Positions 43,625 through 52,624 of a DNA stretch of 64,000 nt are shown in pieces (within the stretch, counting starts at the first letter, position 1; each line of letters opens with the position of its first letter). Position numbers and translations under genes: made by a program. This DNA comes from Deltaproteobacteria bacterium. GTDB lineage: Bacteria; Myxococcota_A; Polyangia; Polyangiales; Polyangiaceae. Location of the stretch: NCBI GenBank assembly GCA_016218915.1, contig JACRCQ010000063.1, forward strand, positions 1-64,000, read 5' to 3'. Below the pieces are notes generated by a model. The model had not been told where the DNA came from. It ran no database searches and saw only the letters and a program-made list of their open reading frames with translations.

Positions 43625-44921
43625 CAGTCGAAGATGACCGAGATCGCTTCGCTTTTCGAGCCGAGCGATCGGACTCTTCGGTGCCGGATCGGGTGGCTTG
43701 TAACAAGGATGTGACAAGCTGCGAGCTAGCGTCTGCAACGCTCTGCTGAGGAATGGACTCGCCGAAGCTCAATCGGTCCACCTCGTCGCGCAGGTAGCCG
43801 GGCAACAGGTGCCCATAGACTTCCATCGTGATGCGCGGATCAGCGTGCCGAAGGATCTTCTGCACCGCTGCCACGCTCGCGCCGGCCATCAGGAGCAAGC
43901 TCGCGGTCGTGTGCCGAAGATCGTGGAAGCGGATCTTGCGCACGCGCGCTTTGGGCCAAAGCAGGTGCTTGTGCCGCGGGCATCGTCGCGGCTCGGCGCC
44001 CGGATGGTCTTCTCGATGCGTGCATCCCTTCTTGCGGCACACGTGCGTGTAGCCGAGCACGATGCCTGCTCGCCCGAGCGCGCGCCGCAGCACTCCTTCG
44101 AGCGGCAAGTCCTTGCGCCACATCCCGCCCTCGGGGTTCGGGAACACCAGGTCACACGGCGACTCGTCGATGGCCCGCTTCAAGTGCGGTGCGAGTTCGG
44201 CCGCGATCGGTACCGCCGCCGCAACCCCGCCCTTGGTTGTGTCGCGCTCATACGAGCGGCACACCGAGATCAGGTTCGTCCCGAAGTCGACGTCTTGCTT
44301 GCGCAGTCCGAGGATCTCGCCTTTGCGCATGCCAGAATAGATAGCCGTCGCGAAGATCCCGAGATGTCGGTCGGACAACACCGCGAGCACGCAAGGCACT
44401 TCATCGACGCGTAGGAAATCCGGCAAGCGCTTGGGCACCTTCCTTCGCGGGACGCCGATGGCGGGGTTGTCCCCGGCCCAGCGACCGGTGAGCTTGGCCT
44501 TGTTGAACGCGGTCACCAGGAAGCGCCGCAGGTGGTTAAGCGTCTGCGGCCCGAGCTCATCGGAGCGCGCTTGCAGATGGGATTCGATGCGTCCAGCGGT
44601 CAGCTCGGTCAGGAGAAGTGGGCCGAGCTCGGACTCGATCAGGTTGCGTTCGATCGTGGACTTGTTCTTGTCGTGCGAGGGCGAAGCGGCCGAGTACGTC
44701 TTGAGCCACCAAGCGAGCAGCTCGCTTAGCGTTCCACCGCCATCCTCGGGCGGCAGCGGTTCGAGACCGAGCCGCTGACGTTCAGCACGCCGCTCCAGGT
44801 CCCCGGCAAGGCGTCTGGCTTCGGTCTTCGTGACCGCGCAGGACACGATCGAACGCCATCTTCCCCGCCCATCCTTGTACCGCAGGTACCACCTGCCGCC
44901 CCTCGTGAACACCGACGCCAT
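43557..44921 (-). CDS. Tyrosine integrase reading into the tRNA
   Basis: 454 residues. SAM-like N-terminal domain (60-150), then catalytic domain with Arg199 (YSGMRKGE), His333 and Arg336 (FHDLRHT), His359 (LRHAD) and Tyr369 (EVYGHL): complete. An insertion between the Arg and His-x-x-Arg boxes carries Cys295, Cys300, His302, Cys314 and His317, like a zinc knuckle. The last ~22 codons are the antisense of tRNA-Arg, so the reading frame crosses attL. This resembles the attP-within-int layout of myxophages such as Mx8. It integrates and probably excises the island. Confidence 0.93.
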   Translation of the reverse strand: MASVFTRGGRWYLRYKDGRGRWRSIVSCAVTKTEARRLAGDLERRAERQRLGLEPLPPEDGGGTLSELLAWWLKTYSAASPSHDKNKSTIERNLIESELGPLLLTELTAGRIESHLQARSDELGPQTLNHLRRFLVTAFNKAKLTGRWAGDNPAIGVPRRKVPKRLPDFLRVDEVPCVLAVLSDRHLGIFATAIYSGMRKGEILGLRKQDVDFGTNLISVCRSYERDTTKGGVAAAVPIAAELAPHLKRAIDESPCDLVFPNPEGGMWRKDLPLEGVLRRALGRAGIVLGYTHVCRKKGCTHREDHPGAEPRRCPRHKHLLWPKARVRKIRFHDLRHTTASLLLMAGASVAAVQKILRHADPRITMEVYGHLLPGYLRDEVDRLSFGESIPQQSVADASSQLVTSLLQATRSGTEESDRSARKAKRSRSSSTARHSGFEPLAFGSGGRRSIQLS

Positions 44922-44924
44922 GAC

Positions 44925-45182
44925 TCACCCCGCCTTGCGAACAGGTACCGCAGATCGGCCGCTGCGCAAGGTCTTTGCGCGATCCACCACCGGGCGTTCG
45001 CCGCGTGCGAACGCGCGCATGTCATCCGGAACGAACCTCAGCAAGCCGCCGATGCGCACGCATGGCAGCTCACCGGACTCGGCGCGGTGGTAGACCCAGG
45101 AGCGGCTCACCTTGAGGTAGGTAGCCACATCGTTGGCGTTCCAGAGCCCTTCTTCGTTCTTGGCGAGTTGCTCCATCATCAT
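44925..45182 (-). CDS. Excisionase-like helix-turn-helix protein
   Basis: 85 residues, ribosome site GGAGGAG followed by three consecutive ATGs (45182, 45179, 45176). MerR/Xis-type winged helix: WNANDVATYLKVSRSWVYHR, then LPCVRIGGLLRFVPDDMRAF. It lies 3 bp upstream of the integrase and is co-transcribed. It probably steers excision and regulates the pair. Confidence 0.85.
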   Translation of the reverse strand: MMMEQLAKNEEGLWNANDVATYLKVSRSWVYHRAESGELPCVRIGGLLRFVPDDMRAFARGERPVVDRAKTLRSGRSAVPVRKAG

Positions 45183-45334
45183 CTCCTCCGACGCGAGACC
45201 AAGTAGCGGCGCTTCAGGTCCTCCTGAGATTCATGCGGACGGCCAACCGTTCGTTACGGTTTCCTGGGTTGCTCGGCCTCTCTGCCGATTCCACTGGCCC
45301 TTGTAATGCTCATACGCTACACCGGGCACTACAG

Positions 45335-46720
45335 ATGCCATTCGTCCGCCGAAAACGTGGTCAGGTACTCATCGTCCGAAGCGTACGCGATTCAAAATCA
45401 GGGGCCGTGCGCCAGGAAGTGCTGCAACGGTTCGCCTCGCTCCCTGAACTCCTGGCTGCCCTTCGTCCGGAGGGTTGGCGTCAGCTCAGGCAGGCCATGC
45501 AGTGGAAGTTCCCGGGCATTCGCTGCGATTGGGAGCGGTTGCGCGCGGACCTTGCCGCGCAGGCAACCGAATGGTCAGCGGACGCCACGGGGAGTGCGGT
45601 TCGCAGGAAAGCGAAGACGACCAGAATCGTCGATGCACTGAACCAAACGCTATCTCGGTTGTCTCCGGCGAGACTGCACGACGCAGAGATCATCTCCGAG
45701 AATCGCGTCGCGCTTGTTGAGCTGCGCGACACCATCGACCGACTGCTTCGGCCAACGCAGCAGCACGAAACGACGCCGATCGACTCGGCGGAGAAGGAGG
45801 ATACCGACGTGGAACAGGATTTGTCCGAGTCTCAGACCAAGGCTGACCACATCTTCGACCAAGGCATGGAGCATTGGTGGAAAGGAGATCGGACGCGTGC
45901 ATGCCGTTTGTACCGCCAGGCGCTCAAGCTCGATCCCTTCCACGCGGATGCTCACAATCACCTAGGAATCATGCTGCTCGATCGCACCAAGTTCGCCGAT
46001 GCGGAAAGGCACTTCCAGGCCGCCGTGGAGGGAGGTGAGCGGGGGCTCGTTCGCGAGGAAGGGCTGGTCGAGTGGGGGTGCATGGAGAATCGACCGTACT
46101 TGAGGGGGCTCGCCAACCTTGCCCTCGTCTACCGCGACACAGAGCGCTGGAGCGAAGCACTTGAACTCCATCTTCGCATCCTCAAGCTGAACCCGAACGA
46201 CAACCAAGGGATCCGATGGCTGGTCGGGGAGGAGTACCACCGGCTTGGAAATCTCGAACGCGCCATCAAGGCGTACGAGAACGCCGCCGAAGAGCCGGGC
46301 TGTTGTTTCGGACTGGCCTTGGCGCGCTTCGAGGCCGGTCGGCCGAGCGAACAGGTGGGAACCGCCCTGCTCGCTGGCTTTGCAGCGAACCGATACATCG
46401 CGCCGATGCTCTTGGGCGAGTCATGGGAGCGGTTGGACGGATTCCACGCGACCAACACGGCCGAACCCGAATGGGGGGCTGATCAAGTGCGGGGGCTGCG
46501 CGTCCTTTGGCATCGTGTCCCCAAGAGCGCCGACGTGTTGCGCTTCTGGTGGAAGGCCGCACCGATTCGCAACTGGCGCGCGAAGCTCGACGAGATCATC
46601 GTGGCCCTCGGCAGAGTCCCGCCCTCCGACAAGCGAAACGAGATCGTTTCGCTCTCCATCACTCTACGATCCAGAACCACGGTACGGGAGATGGTGCGCC
46701 AGGTTCTCGCCATGTCGTAG
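45335..46720 (+). CDS. TPR-repeat protein
   Basis: 461 residues from ATG 45335. The first ~170 residues have helical and basic parts and no known family. Residues ~175-330 contain TPR-like repeats (AEIIF..GMEHWWKGDRTRACRLYRQ; HLGIMLLDRTKFADAERHFQ; ALVYRDTERWSEALELHLRI; RLGNLERAIKAYENA). The C-terminal part is helical. No signal peptide. First cargo gene of the island, divergent from the excisionase. Role unknown; TPRs mediate protein contacts. Confidence 0.75.
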   Translation: MPFVRRKRGQVLIVRSVRDSKSGAVRQEVLQRFASLPELLAALRPEGWRQLRQAMQWKFPGIRCDWERLRADLAAQATEWSADATGSAVRRKAKTTRIVDALNQTLSRLSPARLHDAEIISENRVALVELRDTIDRLLRPTQQHETTPIDSAEKEDTDVEQDLSESQTKADHIFDQGMEHWWKGDRTRACRLYRQALKLDPFHADAHNHLGIMLLDRTKFADAERHFQAAVEGGERGLVREEGLVEWGCMENRPYLRGLANLALVYRDTERWSEALELHLRILKLNPNDNQGIRWLVGEEYHRLGNLERAIKAYENAAEEPGCCFGLALARFEAGRPSEQVGTALLAGFAANRYIAPMLLGESWERLDGFHATNTAEPEWGADQVRGLRVLWHRVPKSADVLRFWWKAAPIRNWRAKLDEIIVALGRVPPSDKRNEIVSLSITLRSRTTVREMVRQVLAMS

Positions 46721-46843
46721 CAATGCGGCGACGTCATCCACCTGCACGGACCACGACAGGGGCAGCCTGGGGACTATCGCGAACAACTAGCACTAGCCGT
46801 TTCGACCGTCAGGAGCGCCTGTACTTCAACAGGTTCCATGTGA

Positions 46844-47308
46844 TCAGCCGGCGGAGTACACCGTTCCACGCTTCTCACCCGTCTTCTTGACTCTACCGGA
46901 GGCAAGCAGCTTCTGGATCGGGCGCGCCAACTGCTTGGTGGTGGTTCCGAGTTGATTGTTGATCTGCTCGATGCGAAGTCCCTTCTTGTTCGCGGCGAGA
47001 AGCTTCACAACGCGCTCGCCGTCAGCCACAAGGGCGTCTCCCGATCGACGTTCGCGCTTCGCTCTGCCGGACTTGGGCGCAGCAGCTTTGCGACCGACGC
47101 TCTTCGCCGCTGACATCTTGGCTTTCGCGCGCTTGGCAGCCGCGGGAGCCTTCGGCTTCCTTCCAGCCGTGCTCTGCGTCGCAGCCGGGCGAGAGATACC
47201 GAGCTCGGATGCGGCATTCGCCAGAGCGCCGACGAACACCGCCACGATCTCAGCTGTGTACTTCTGGGTGATCGATTGGATTCTGATCCGAAGGGTGTCA
47301 GAGTTCAT
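46844..47308 (-). CDS. AKP-rich histone-like DNA-binding protein with winged helix
   Basis: 154 residues. The N terminus is a short helix; residues ~45-85 are Lys/Ala/Pro-rich (AAAKRAKAKMSAAKSVGRKA) like histone H1 tails. Residues ~90-154 form a winged-helix-like domain (VVKLLAANKKGLRIEQINNQ, then TKQLARPIQKLLASGRVKK) that resembles those of small bacterial DNA-binding proteins. It probably coats or bends DNA in the island or nucleoid. Confidence 0.75.
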   Translation of the reverse strand: MNSDTLRIRIQSITQKYTAEIVAVFVGALANAASELGISRPAATQSTAGRKPKAPAAAKRAKAKMSAAKSVGRKAAAPKSGRAKRERRSGDALVADGERVVKLLAANKKGLRIEQINNQLGTTTKQLARPIQKLLASGRVKKTGEKRGTVYSAG

Positions 47309-47315
47309 GGACACG

Positions 47316-47356
47316 TATTGTGACACCCGTGACGTTACACTACAACGCATATAAAG
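47316..47356 (-). promoter_or_regulatory. Candidate promoter/operator of the histone-like gene
   Basis: On the - strand TTGTAG and CACAAT are 17 bp apart, with the repeat GTCAC...GTGTCAC between them and an unusually AT-rich TTTATATG just upstream. It is a weak match to sigma-70. The repeat could be an operator. Confidence 0.25.
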
Positions 47357-47704
47357 CCCCGTTCCCGGTGTTCTCGTAACCTTTCGATTCTCCTTGCCTA
47401 ATCGCCACACACGAGTCCTCTGCCCATGATGCAGACAGCGCACAGCGTCGCCGCGCTCCACATCCTGGTGAGACACGGGGGAGCCAGGCTCTCGTCCGAG
47501 CCGTTCGTTGTCGAAGGACAAGTCCGTCTTGCTCTCGCACGGTCTGCGACTGGGAATGCCCAAGCTGCGGACGCGTGTTCGCGGTCGCGATATGAGCGCC
47601 CGATTCTCGGGGAGGCGAGTAGGATGCTCGTTCACCGAGCCCCTGCGCTGAGCTTGTCTTTCGATCGTGACGGGGGTCGGAAGGTGTGCCGGTGAACTTG
47701 TGGA
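47357..47704. other. Intergenic region without recognisable gene
   Basis: Nearly 350 bp between the divergent histone-like and histidine-kinase genes. Short frames here have no coding character. No repeats or RNA genes were seen. Confidence 0.4.
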
Positions 47705-48865
47705 ATGAAGAATGACATGATGATCTCCAGTTCGCCGCCTGGCGGATGTATTGACCCGCTTCCATTGCCCACGGATTGCGAAAGTGGCCTTCTTGATCTC
47801 GGAGGACTGTCTGTGGGGGCGCTTATCGCGCCTGGTCCGGACGCAGATGAAGTGGCCAAGGGCATCGAAGAAGCGGGACTTATCGCGATAGAAGTCGGCA
47901 CGCCCGACGAGTTGCTCACGCAGAAGGGATGGCTGTTGTCAGTCGTTGATGTCGCGGCTCCGGGAGCAGAGGCCGCGATCCTCGGCTTGTCGCTCTCTCG
48001 TCAACGCGGTCGTCTCGTAGCGCTGGTGCGGAATCCGGAAGAAGAGATGACTTCGTTGCGCAGGGGCGCCTCGGTTGCGCTTCGGAAGCCAGTACGAGCA
48101 GATCTCATCGCCTGGCATGTCGCCCGGCTCAAGGATCAGGCGCGGCAATCCTATGCTGAACGCGATGCAATCGAACGTGTCTCTTCCGAAGCCCGGGCGG
48201 ACAGCGTGCAGCGAATCGCTGCTGTGATGAGCCACGAATTGTGCGGTCCCCTGACTGCCGTAGTTGCAGGCGCTGGACTTCTGCGGGCTCAACTCAGAGA
48301 CGACCGGGTGTGCGGGCGTGCTAGCTGGGACGACCTTGAGCAACTCGCCAACGAGATAGAAAATTCAGCGAATCGAGTGCAGCGAAGCGTGGAAGAGATG
48401 AGGTCGTTGACCCGCGGGGGCGTGAGACGATCTACCTGCACTGAGCTCGCCGAAGTGGTGCGCGAAGCAATCACCGAGACCCCCAATTCCAGACAGGTGC
48501 CCATCGCGCTGCAAGTCGTATCGAATGAGCACGCGCTCGCTATTCCAGATCTGCTACGTCATGTCATCGACAACCTGATCGCCAACGCGTTGCACGCGGT
48601 GCGGTCGGCCCGTTCTCCGCAGGTCACGATACGGGTGTATGCCCTGAATGGAGAATCACGGATCTCGGTGCGAGACAACGGTGCCGGTGTCCCACCGGAT
48701 CTGCGCGATCGCATCTTCGAGCCGTTCTTCACCACGAAGGGCGAAGAAGGAACTGGCGTCGGGCTTGCGCTTTGCCGGGAGTTGATGGCCAGAATGGGCG
48801 GAGCATTGACGCTCGCAGCTGGCGGGCGTGGTGCATGTTTCCGCGTTAGACTGCGCCCAGCGTGA
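47705..48865 (+). CDS. Histidine kinase with degenerate receiver
   Basis: 386 residues. Residues ~35-140 look like a receiver domain: a candidate phospho-acceptor Asp82 (LLSVVDVAAPG) and the conserved Lys128 (ALRKPV), but the N-terminal acidic pair is missing. DHp follows with His177 (MSHELCGPL). HATPase has N box VIDNLIANALHA, G1 DNGAGVPP, F box FEPFFTTK and G2 GTGVGLALC, so kinase activity is likely. No membrane segment. No cognate response regulator is adjacent. Confidence 0.9.
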   Translation: MKNDMMISSSPPGGCIDPLPLPTDCESGLLDLGGLSVGALIAPGPDADEVAKGIEEAGLIAIEVGTPDELLTQKGWLLSVVDVAAPGAEAAILGLSLSRQRGRLVALVRNPEEEMTSLRRGASVALRKPVRADLIAWHVARLKDQARQSYAERDAIERVSSEARADSVQRIAAVMSHELCGPLTAVVAGAGLLRAQLRDDRVCGRASWDDLEQLANEIENSANRVQRSVEEMRSLTRGGVRRSTCTELAEVVREAITETPNSRQVPIALQVVSNEHALAIPDLLRHVIDNLIANALHAVRSARSPQVTIRVYALNGESRISVRDNGAGVPPDLRDRIFEPFFTTKGEEGTGVGLALCRELMARMGGALTLAAGGRGACFRVRLRPA

Positions 48866-48934
48866 GAACGAGGGCGCACCCGGAGCCGATGGGAGACACT
48901 CTGGAAGCCACCGAACCCCGCATTCTACGTAAGA

Positions 48935-49894
48935 TCAAGGCTTTTGCGTCGGGCCGGAAAGGGCGAATGCTTCGTCCCCTGACGGGGTCATCCAGATGCC
49001 GCGGAATCCGCCGTCCCGGAACGACCGTGCCCTGAGTCTCGCGCGCTGGATCGTTCCCAATGGCACTGGGCAGTAAAGGACGAGGACCGTGCACGAGCGC
49101 GTGTGAGCCTCGACGATGCTTCCCTTTCTATCGATTGCTTCTTGAACACACTTCCGTAGTTGGAGAAGGGGGAATCTCGATAGTCGCTTCCGTTTGCCCA
49201 GCTCGGCGGCCATGCCGCAATGGAATTGCGTCACCTGCAACGGGATGTCGGGTTCTCCGTCGCGGTCCGACTTTAGCCACGCGTCTTCATACTTCCCGAC
49301 GTCCGGTTCCACGAATCCCGCATATTGCGTCCCGTGCATGCGGTTCCACCCGCGCGCGAGGAGCGCGGCAGCTTCGGCCTCCACTTGTTTGGTGCCCTGT
49401 CGCTCACCGCGTTCGCTCCAGACAAAACTACTCCGTACAGCGTCGGCCACAAGCCTCGATGTCGCATCGCCATGGCGGCGATGCACGATCTCCGCGTGTG
49501 AGACGATTCCAACTCCTGGAACAACGGACTCGCGTAGGTCGAGGGCACCGTTCACAGGTGTGATGCCTATCGTAGGATCGACCTTGCACCCGAGCATCGC
49601 CATGTTGAGGCCGCGCGGCGATATCTCCGCCCCCGAAGCCCGCTCGGCCGTTTCGATCCCTCCGACTCGGCTGTCAAGGAGTTCACCAAGGGAGGGCGTT
49701 GGCGTGGAGACCACCTGCCCGGAAACCAGCGGCCCTACCTGCATGTCCAGGTTCTCGAACACCACGGCCGGAGGATCAGTCCGCCCATCGGGCTCCGTCC
49801 CCACCCGCCGAAAGACAAGCCTGCCTACGAAAACACGCACGCGCGCGCAATCAGATTCTTCTTCTCTGCCCTGGTCGCTCATGCGCTTCGACAT
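48935..49894 (-). CDS. Unknown 319-aa island protein
   Basis: No family recognised. The N-terminal half is beta-rich with no signal. The C-terminal half (from ~165) is helical then alpha/beta, with EAEAAALLARGWNRMHG and DGEPDIPLQVTQF. The latter loosely recalls a PD-(D/E)xK nuclease core but with Gln in place of the acid, so this is only a hint. It ends 69 bp from the convergent kinase gene. Confidence 0.6.
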   Translation of the reverse strand: MSKRMSDQGREEESDCARVRVFVGRLVFRRVGTEPDGRTDPPAVVFENLDMQVGPLVSGQVVSTPTPSLGELLDSRVGGIETAERASGAEISPRGLNMAMLGCKVDPTIGITPVNGALDLRESVVPGVGIVSHAEIVHRRHGDATSRLVADAVRSSFVWSERGERQGTKQVEAEAAALLARGWNRMHGTQYAGFVEPDVGKYEDAWLKSDRDGEPDIPLQVTQFHCGMAAELGKRKRLSRFPLLQLRKCVQEAIDRKGSIVEAHTRSCTVLVLYCPVPLGTIQRARLRARSFRDGGFRGIWMTPSGDEAFALSGPTQKP

Positions 49895-50129
49895 CTACTT
49901 GGCATAGCATGACGGGAGTCCGATGTCGGCGGGACGCGCGGCTGAACCTCCCGCTCAGATCATCGGGAGAACACGAAGTCGCGGCCGGACCGAGCCGATC
50001 CAGAAACAGCCAGGCAAGTTCCCGGTGCGAGAAGCCCAGCGATCGCCTCCATGATCGTCGTGCTCTCGGCCGAACCCTTGTCCGCCGAGTACCGAACCCG
50101 CGGGTCCGGCCGCGCTTCGCTCGGAGGTC

Positions 50130-50783
50130 CTACCAGCGCTCGAACCCGGCGATCAGCCAGTCAACGTCCCATGGCATGCGCACGCGATCGGCAACCTCAG
50201 CAAGCGTAACCGTCGCAAGCTGGTCATCCGTGAGCCGTAGTCCGCTGATCTCAGGTCGGTCGGCGTATTCCTGCACGATGAACGAGTTATCGAAGAAGAC
50301 GCCCTCGTCTGCCAGCTGAACAACTTCATCAAGACGCTTGAGCATATGCTCTTTTTGATTCTGAACCAGGGACTCCCGTATGCGGGTGAGGTGAGTTCGA
50401 TCGATCTCCGCGTCCCCCTGCCGGATGAAGACCTTACCAGCCAAAATGTAGTCGCCTTCGTCACGAAGCGTTATCGTGGCGCCCGGCAATCGGGTAGATA
50501 CCCATCGCAGGAAGACGCTCACGAGACACGCGTTCCAGGCGTCTTCTCGCACTTTGGTGAATCCGGTCCCTATCCTTGGCCTGGGGTCACTGGGGTCGCA
50601 GGTGAAGACGAACTCCTTGCTCTTCCCGGGCACGAGCGGCCGTTGGAACAGTTCGAGCGAGAGTGCCTCGCACGTCCAGGTGAAGCGATAATTCAGCAAG
50701 GCTTGTACGAGAAGAATCTCCCTCCTCGTTTCGGGTGATATAGGTCTGTCGAAGAAGACCTCGTAGTGCAGTGTTCTACCCAT
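50130..50783 (-). CDS. Unknown 217-aa island protein
   Basis: ATG 50783 is chosen because recognisable structure begins there (MGRTLHYEVFFDRPIS); an ATG at 50852 and a GTG at 50909 are in frame upstream and none has a good ribosome site. Alpha/beta, soluble, with a central segment LPGATITLRDEGDYILAGKV, then a coiled-coil-like helix (RIRESLVQNQKEHMLKRLDE). No known family. The small gene at 51000 lies upstream on the same strand. Confidence 0.55.
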   Translation of the reverse strand: MGRTLHYEVFFDRPISPETRREILLVQALLNYRFTWTCEALSLELFQRPLVPGKSKEFVFTCDPSDPRPRIGTGFTKVREDAWNACLVSVFLRWVSTRLPGATITLRDEGDYILAGKVFIRQGDAEIDRTHLTRIRESLVQNQKEHMLKRLDEVVQLADEGVFFDNSFIVQEYADRPEISGLRLTDDQLATVTLAEVADRVRMPWDVDWLIAGFERW

Positions 50784-50999
50784 AGATGTGTCAATTGAAG
50801 GATTAGACGTCGGGTCCGGTCCTTCGGCGGACACAGGGATGGGAAGCAACATGGTCGTCACGCCCGAGCCATCGGGCAACCTCCTTTTTGGATCATGCAG
50901 GAAAAGCACGGTTCGTTAACCAACGAGCTTGAGAAAAGTCGGAGTGTAGCGACGAGATCCGGACACCGGACCAAGCGCGCTCCGCACCTCCACCGCCGG

Positions 51000-51212
51000 T
51001 CACCGCCCGACCGTCCATGCCATTTCGATCCGCTGCTCCTCGAACCATTCCCGCACCGTCCGCAGGGGAACGATGCGATAGTACACGTCGCTCTCAAGGA
51101 CGAACCGCTGCACGCGGCCATCCCGCCAGCGCACCGTGGCCGGTCCGTTCTCGGTCAGGGTGATCGAAGCTATTGGATGCGTAGCTGGCGCATCGATCGT
51201 CACGTCGCTCAT
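51000..51212 (-). CDS. Small unknown island protein
   Basis: 70 residues, with an AAGGAT ribosome site before ATG 51212. Two beta-rich halves (ITLTENGPATVRWRDGRVQR, and SDVYYRIVPLRTVREWFEEQ) look like a compact SH3- or PRC-barrel-sized domain. Function unknown. Confidence 0.5.
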   Translation of the reverse strand: MSDVTIDAPATHPIASITLTENGPATVRWRDGRVQRFVLESDVYYRIVPLRTVREWFEEQRIEMAWTVGR

Positions 51213-51551
51213 GCTGCGATCCTTGCCCTGAGCAGAACACCTGCGAAGACAGTCGCGAGCGGGCCGAAGCGGATGCCCGCGATGATGATGCTGGCGGCGT
51301 CACGGCTCACAGCAAGAAGCTACCACGACTGCGATCTTGACGGGATGCACGGCCCCTGTGGCCGCTCGACCGAGCCGGAACGATGGCCCGTGCCCCATGG
51401 TGAGCGGCCGGAGTTGGGCGACCGAGGATAACGTCTGGAAGCGGACGAGGTCCGCCGAACCGAGCCCGCGTGCCGGGCGGATGGCATGGACAGCCTGGGA
51501 GTCTGCTTCGCGCGCAACAGCCCATCCGAACGCCTGATCAAACGGAGTGGG
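51213..51551. other. Gene-free stretch with half a hairpin repeat
   Basis: No gene seen. Positions 51499-51515 (GAGTCTGCTTCGCGCGC) repeat the right arm of the hairpin element found whole at 58317 and 63104. From here into the kinase gene the sequence is duplicated at 58358-58590. Confidence 0.5.
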
Positions 51552-52445
51552 TCAAGCCGCAGGTGTCGGCGGACCAGATGCCGCCCCGGGAAGCACAACT
51601 CGGAATCGGGTCCCCACGCCTGGTGACGACTCGAACCCGATCTGTCCACCCATCTCGCGAACGATCCGTCGGCAGACGTGCAGACCGATCCCCAATCCGG
51701 CGTGGTCGGGGCTGCCACTGAAGTACGGATCGAAGACGCGCTCCGCCACCTCGGCTGGGATGCCCACCCCGGTGTCATGAACTTCGAAGCACGCCTCGCC
51801 GCCTGTCGCTTTCGTGATGACGGTGATCGTGTCGGTCTCTGGAGTTCCCTCCGGGAGCGCATCCAAAGCGTTGTGCAAGAGGTTGAGGAAGACGCACGTC
51901 AGCTCGTGTTTGCGGCCACGCAACATGGGCGTCGAGTTGATGTCCTCGACGAGAGTCGCGCGCGCTGAGATCCGAGGTTCGGCGAACCGGATCGCAACGT
52001 GCAGCGCTTCAACCGGGTCAAACAGCTCCGACTCTGTCTCGCGATGCCGCCCCAGACCCTGCAGTGCATGAACGATGTCGGCGATGTGCCGTACGCCCAT
52101 TCTGGCGTCGCGGATTGTGGCGCCCACATCAACCGTTGCTTCCTCACGGGAGGACCGGGTTGCGTGCTCCGCCATCGCGAGCGCCATGTCGAGCCAGCCA
52201 ACGACGTTGCCGATCTCGTGCACGGCAATGATCGCCATGGCCCCGGCTGCTTCGGTCTGAGCGCGGCGTTCGTCGGCCTGAGGATTTCGATCCGGCGTCC
52301 GCGGACTGATGTTGTTCATGCGGACTGAAGACCGCGGTTCGAAAGACGGCAGTGGGTCCCCATCATCCGTCCGCGAATCAGACGGCCCTGATGGCAGGAT
52401 CGTGCTCGCGTCGGGAGCAGCCTTGCCGCCATCATTCTTTCCCAT
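51552..52445 (-). CDS. Soluble histidine kinase
   Basis: 297 residues from ATG 52445. An N-terminal Ser/Asp/Pro-rich linker carries no sensor domain. DHp has His76 in AVHEIGNVVGWLDMAL. HATPase has N box CVFLNLLHNALDAL, G1 HDTGVGIP, F box FDPYFSG and G2 AGLGIGLHVC, complete. The C terminus is GVGTRFRVVLPGAASGPPTP. With no sensor it probably takes input from a partner. The last ~58 codons and the downstream flank exist again at 58.4 kb. Divergent from the EAL gene. Confidence 0.9.
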   Translation of the reverse strand: MGKNDGGKAAPDASTILPSGPSDSRTDDGDPLPSFEPRSSVRMNNISPRTPDRNPQADERRAQTEAAGAMAIIAVHEIGNVVGWLDMALAMAEHATRSSREEATVDVGATIRDARMGVRHIADIVHALQGLGRHRETESELFDPVEALHVAIRFAEPRISARATLVEDINSTPMLRGRKHELTCVFLNLLHNALDALPEGTPETDTITVITKATGGEACFEVHDTGVGIPAEVAERVFDPYFSGSPDHAGLGIGLHVCRRIVREMGGQIGFESSPGVGTRFRVVLPGAASGPPTPAA

Positions 52446-52624
52446 GCGTGTCCTCCAGGCCAACGAGTCGTCACCATCGATCAGCCAAGGAACTGCGAGC
52501 GTGCAGGCACGGTTGCGCGGAAACTCTGGCGTGGTCAAGCAACATCTCGGCAGCGCCTGTCTTCGGTAGGAGGGTGTGGCAGGTTGGTGACGTCGCTGGC
52601 AGACCGCGTTCGCCGTATTTCAAT

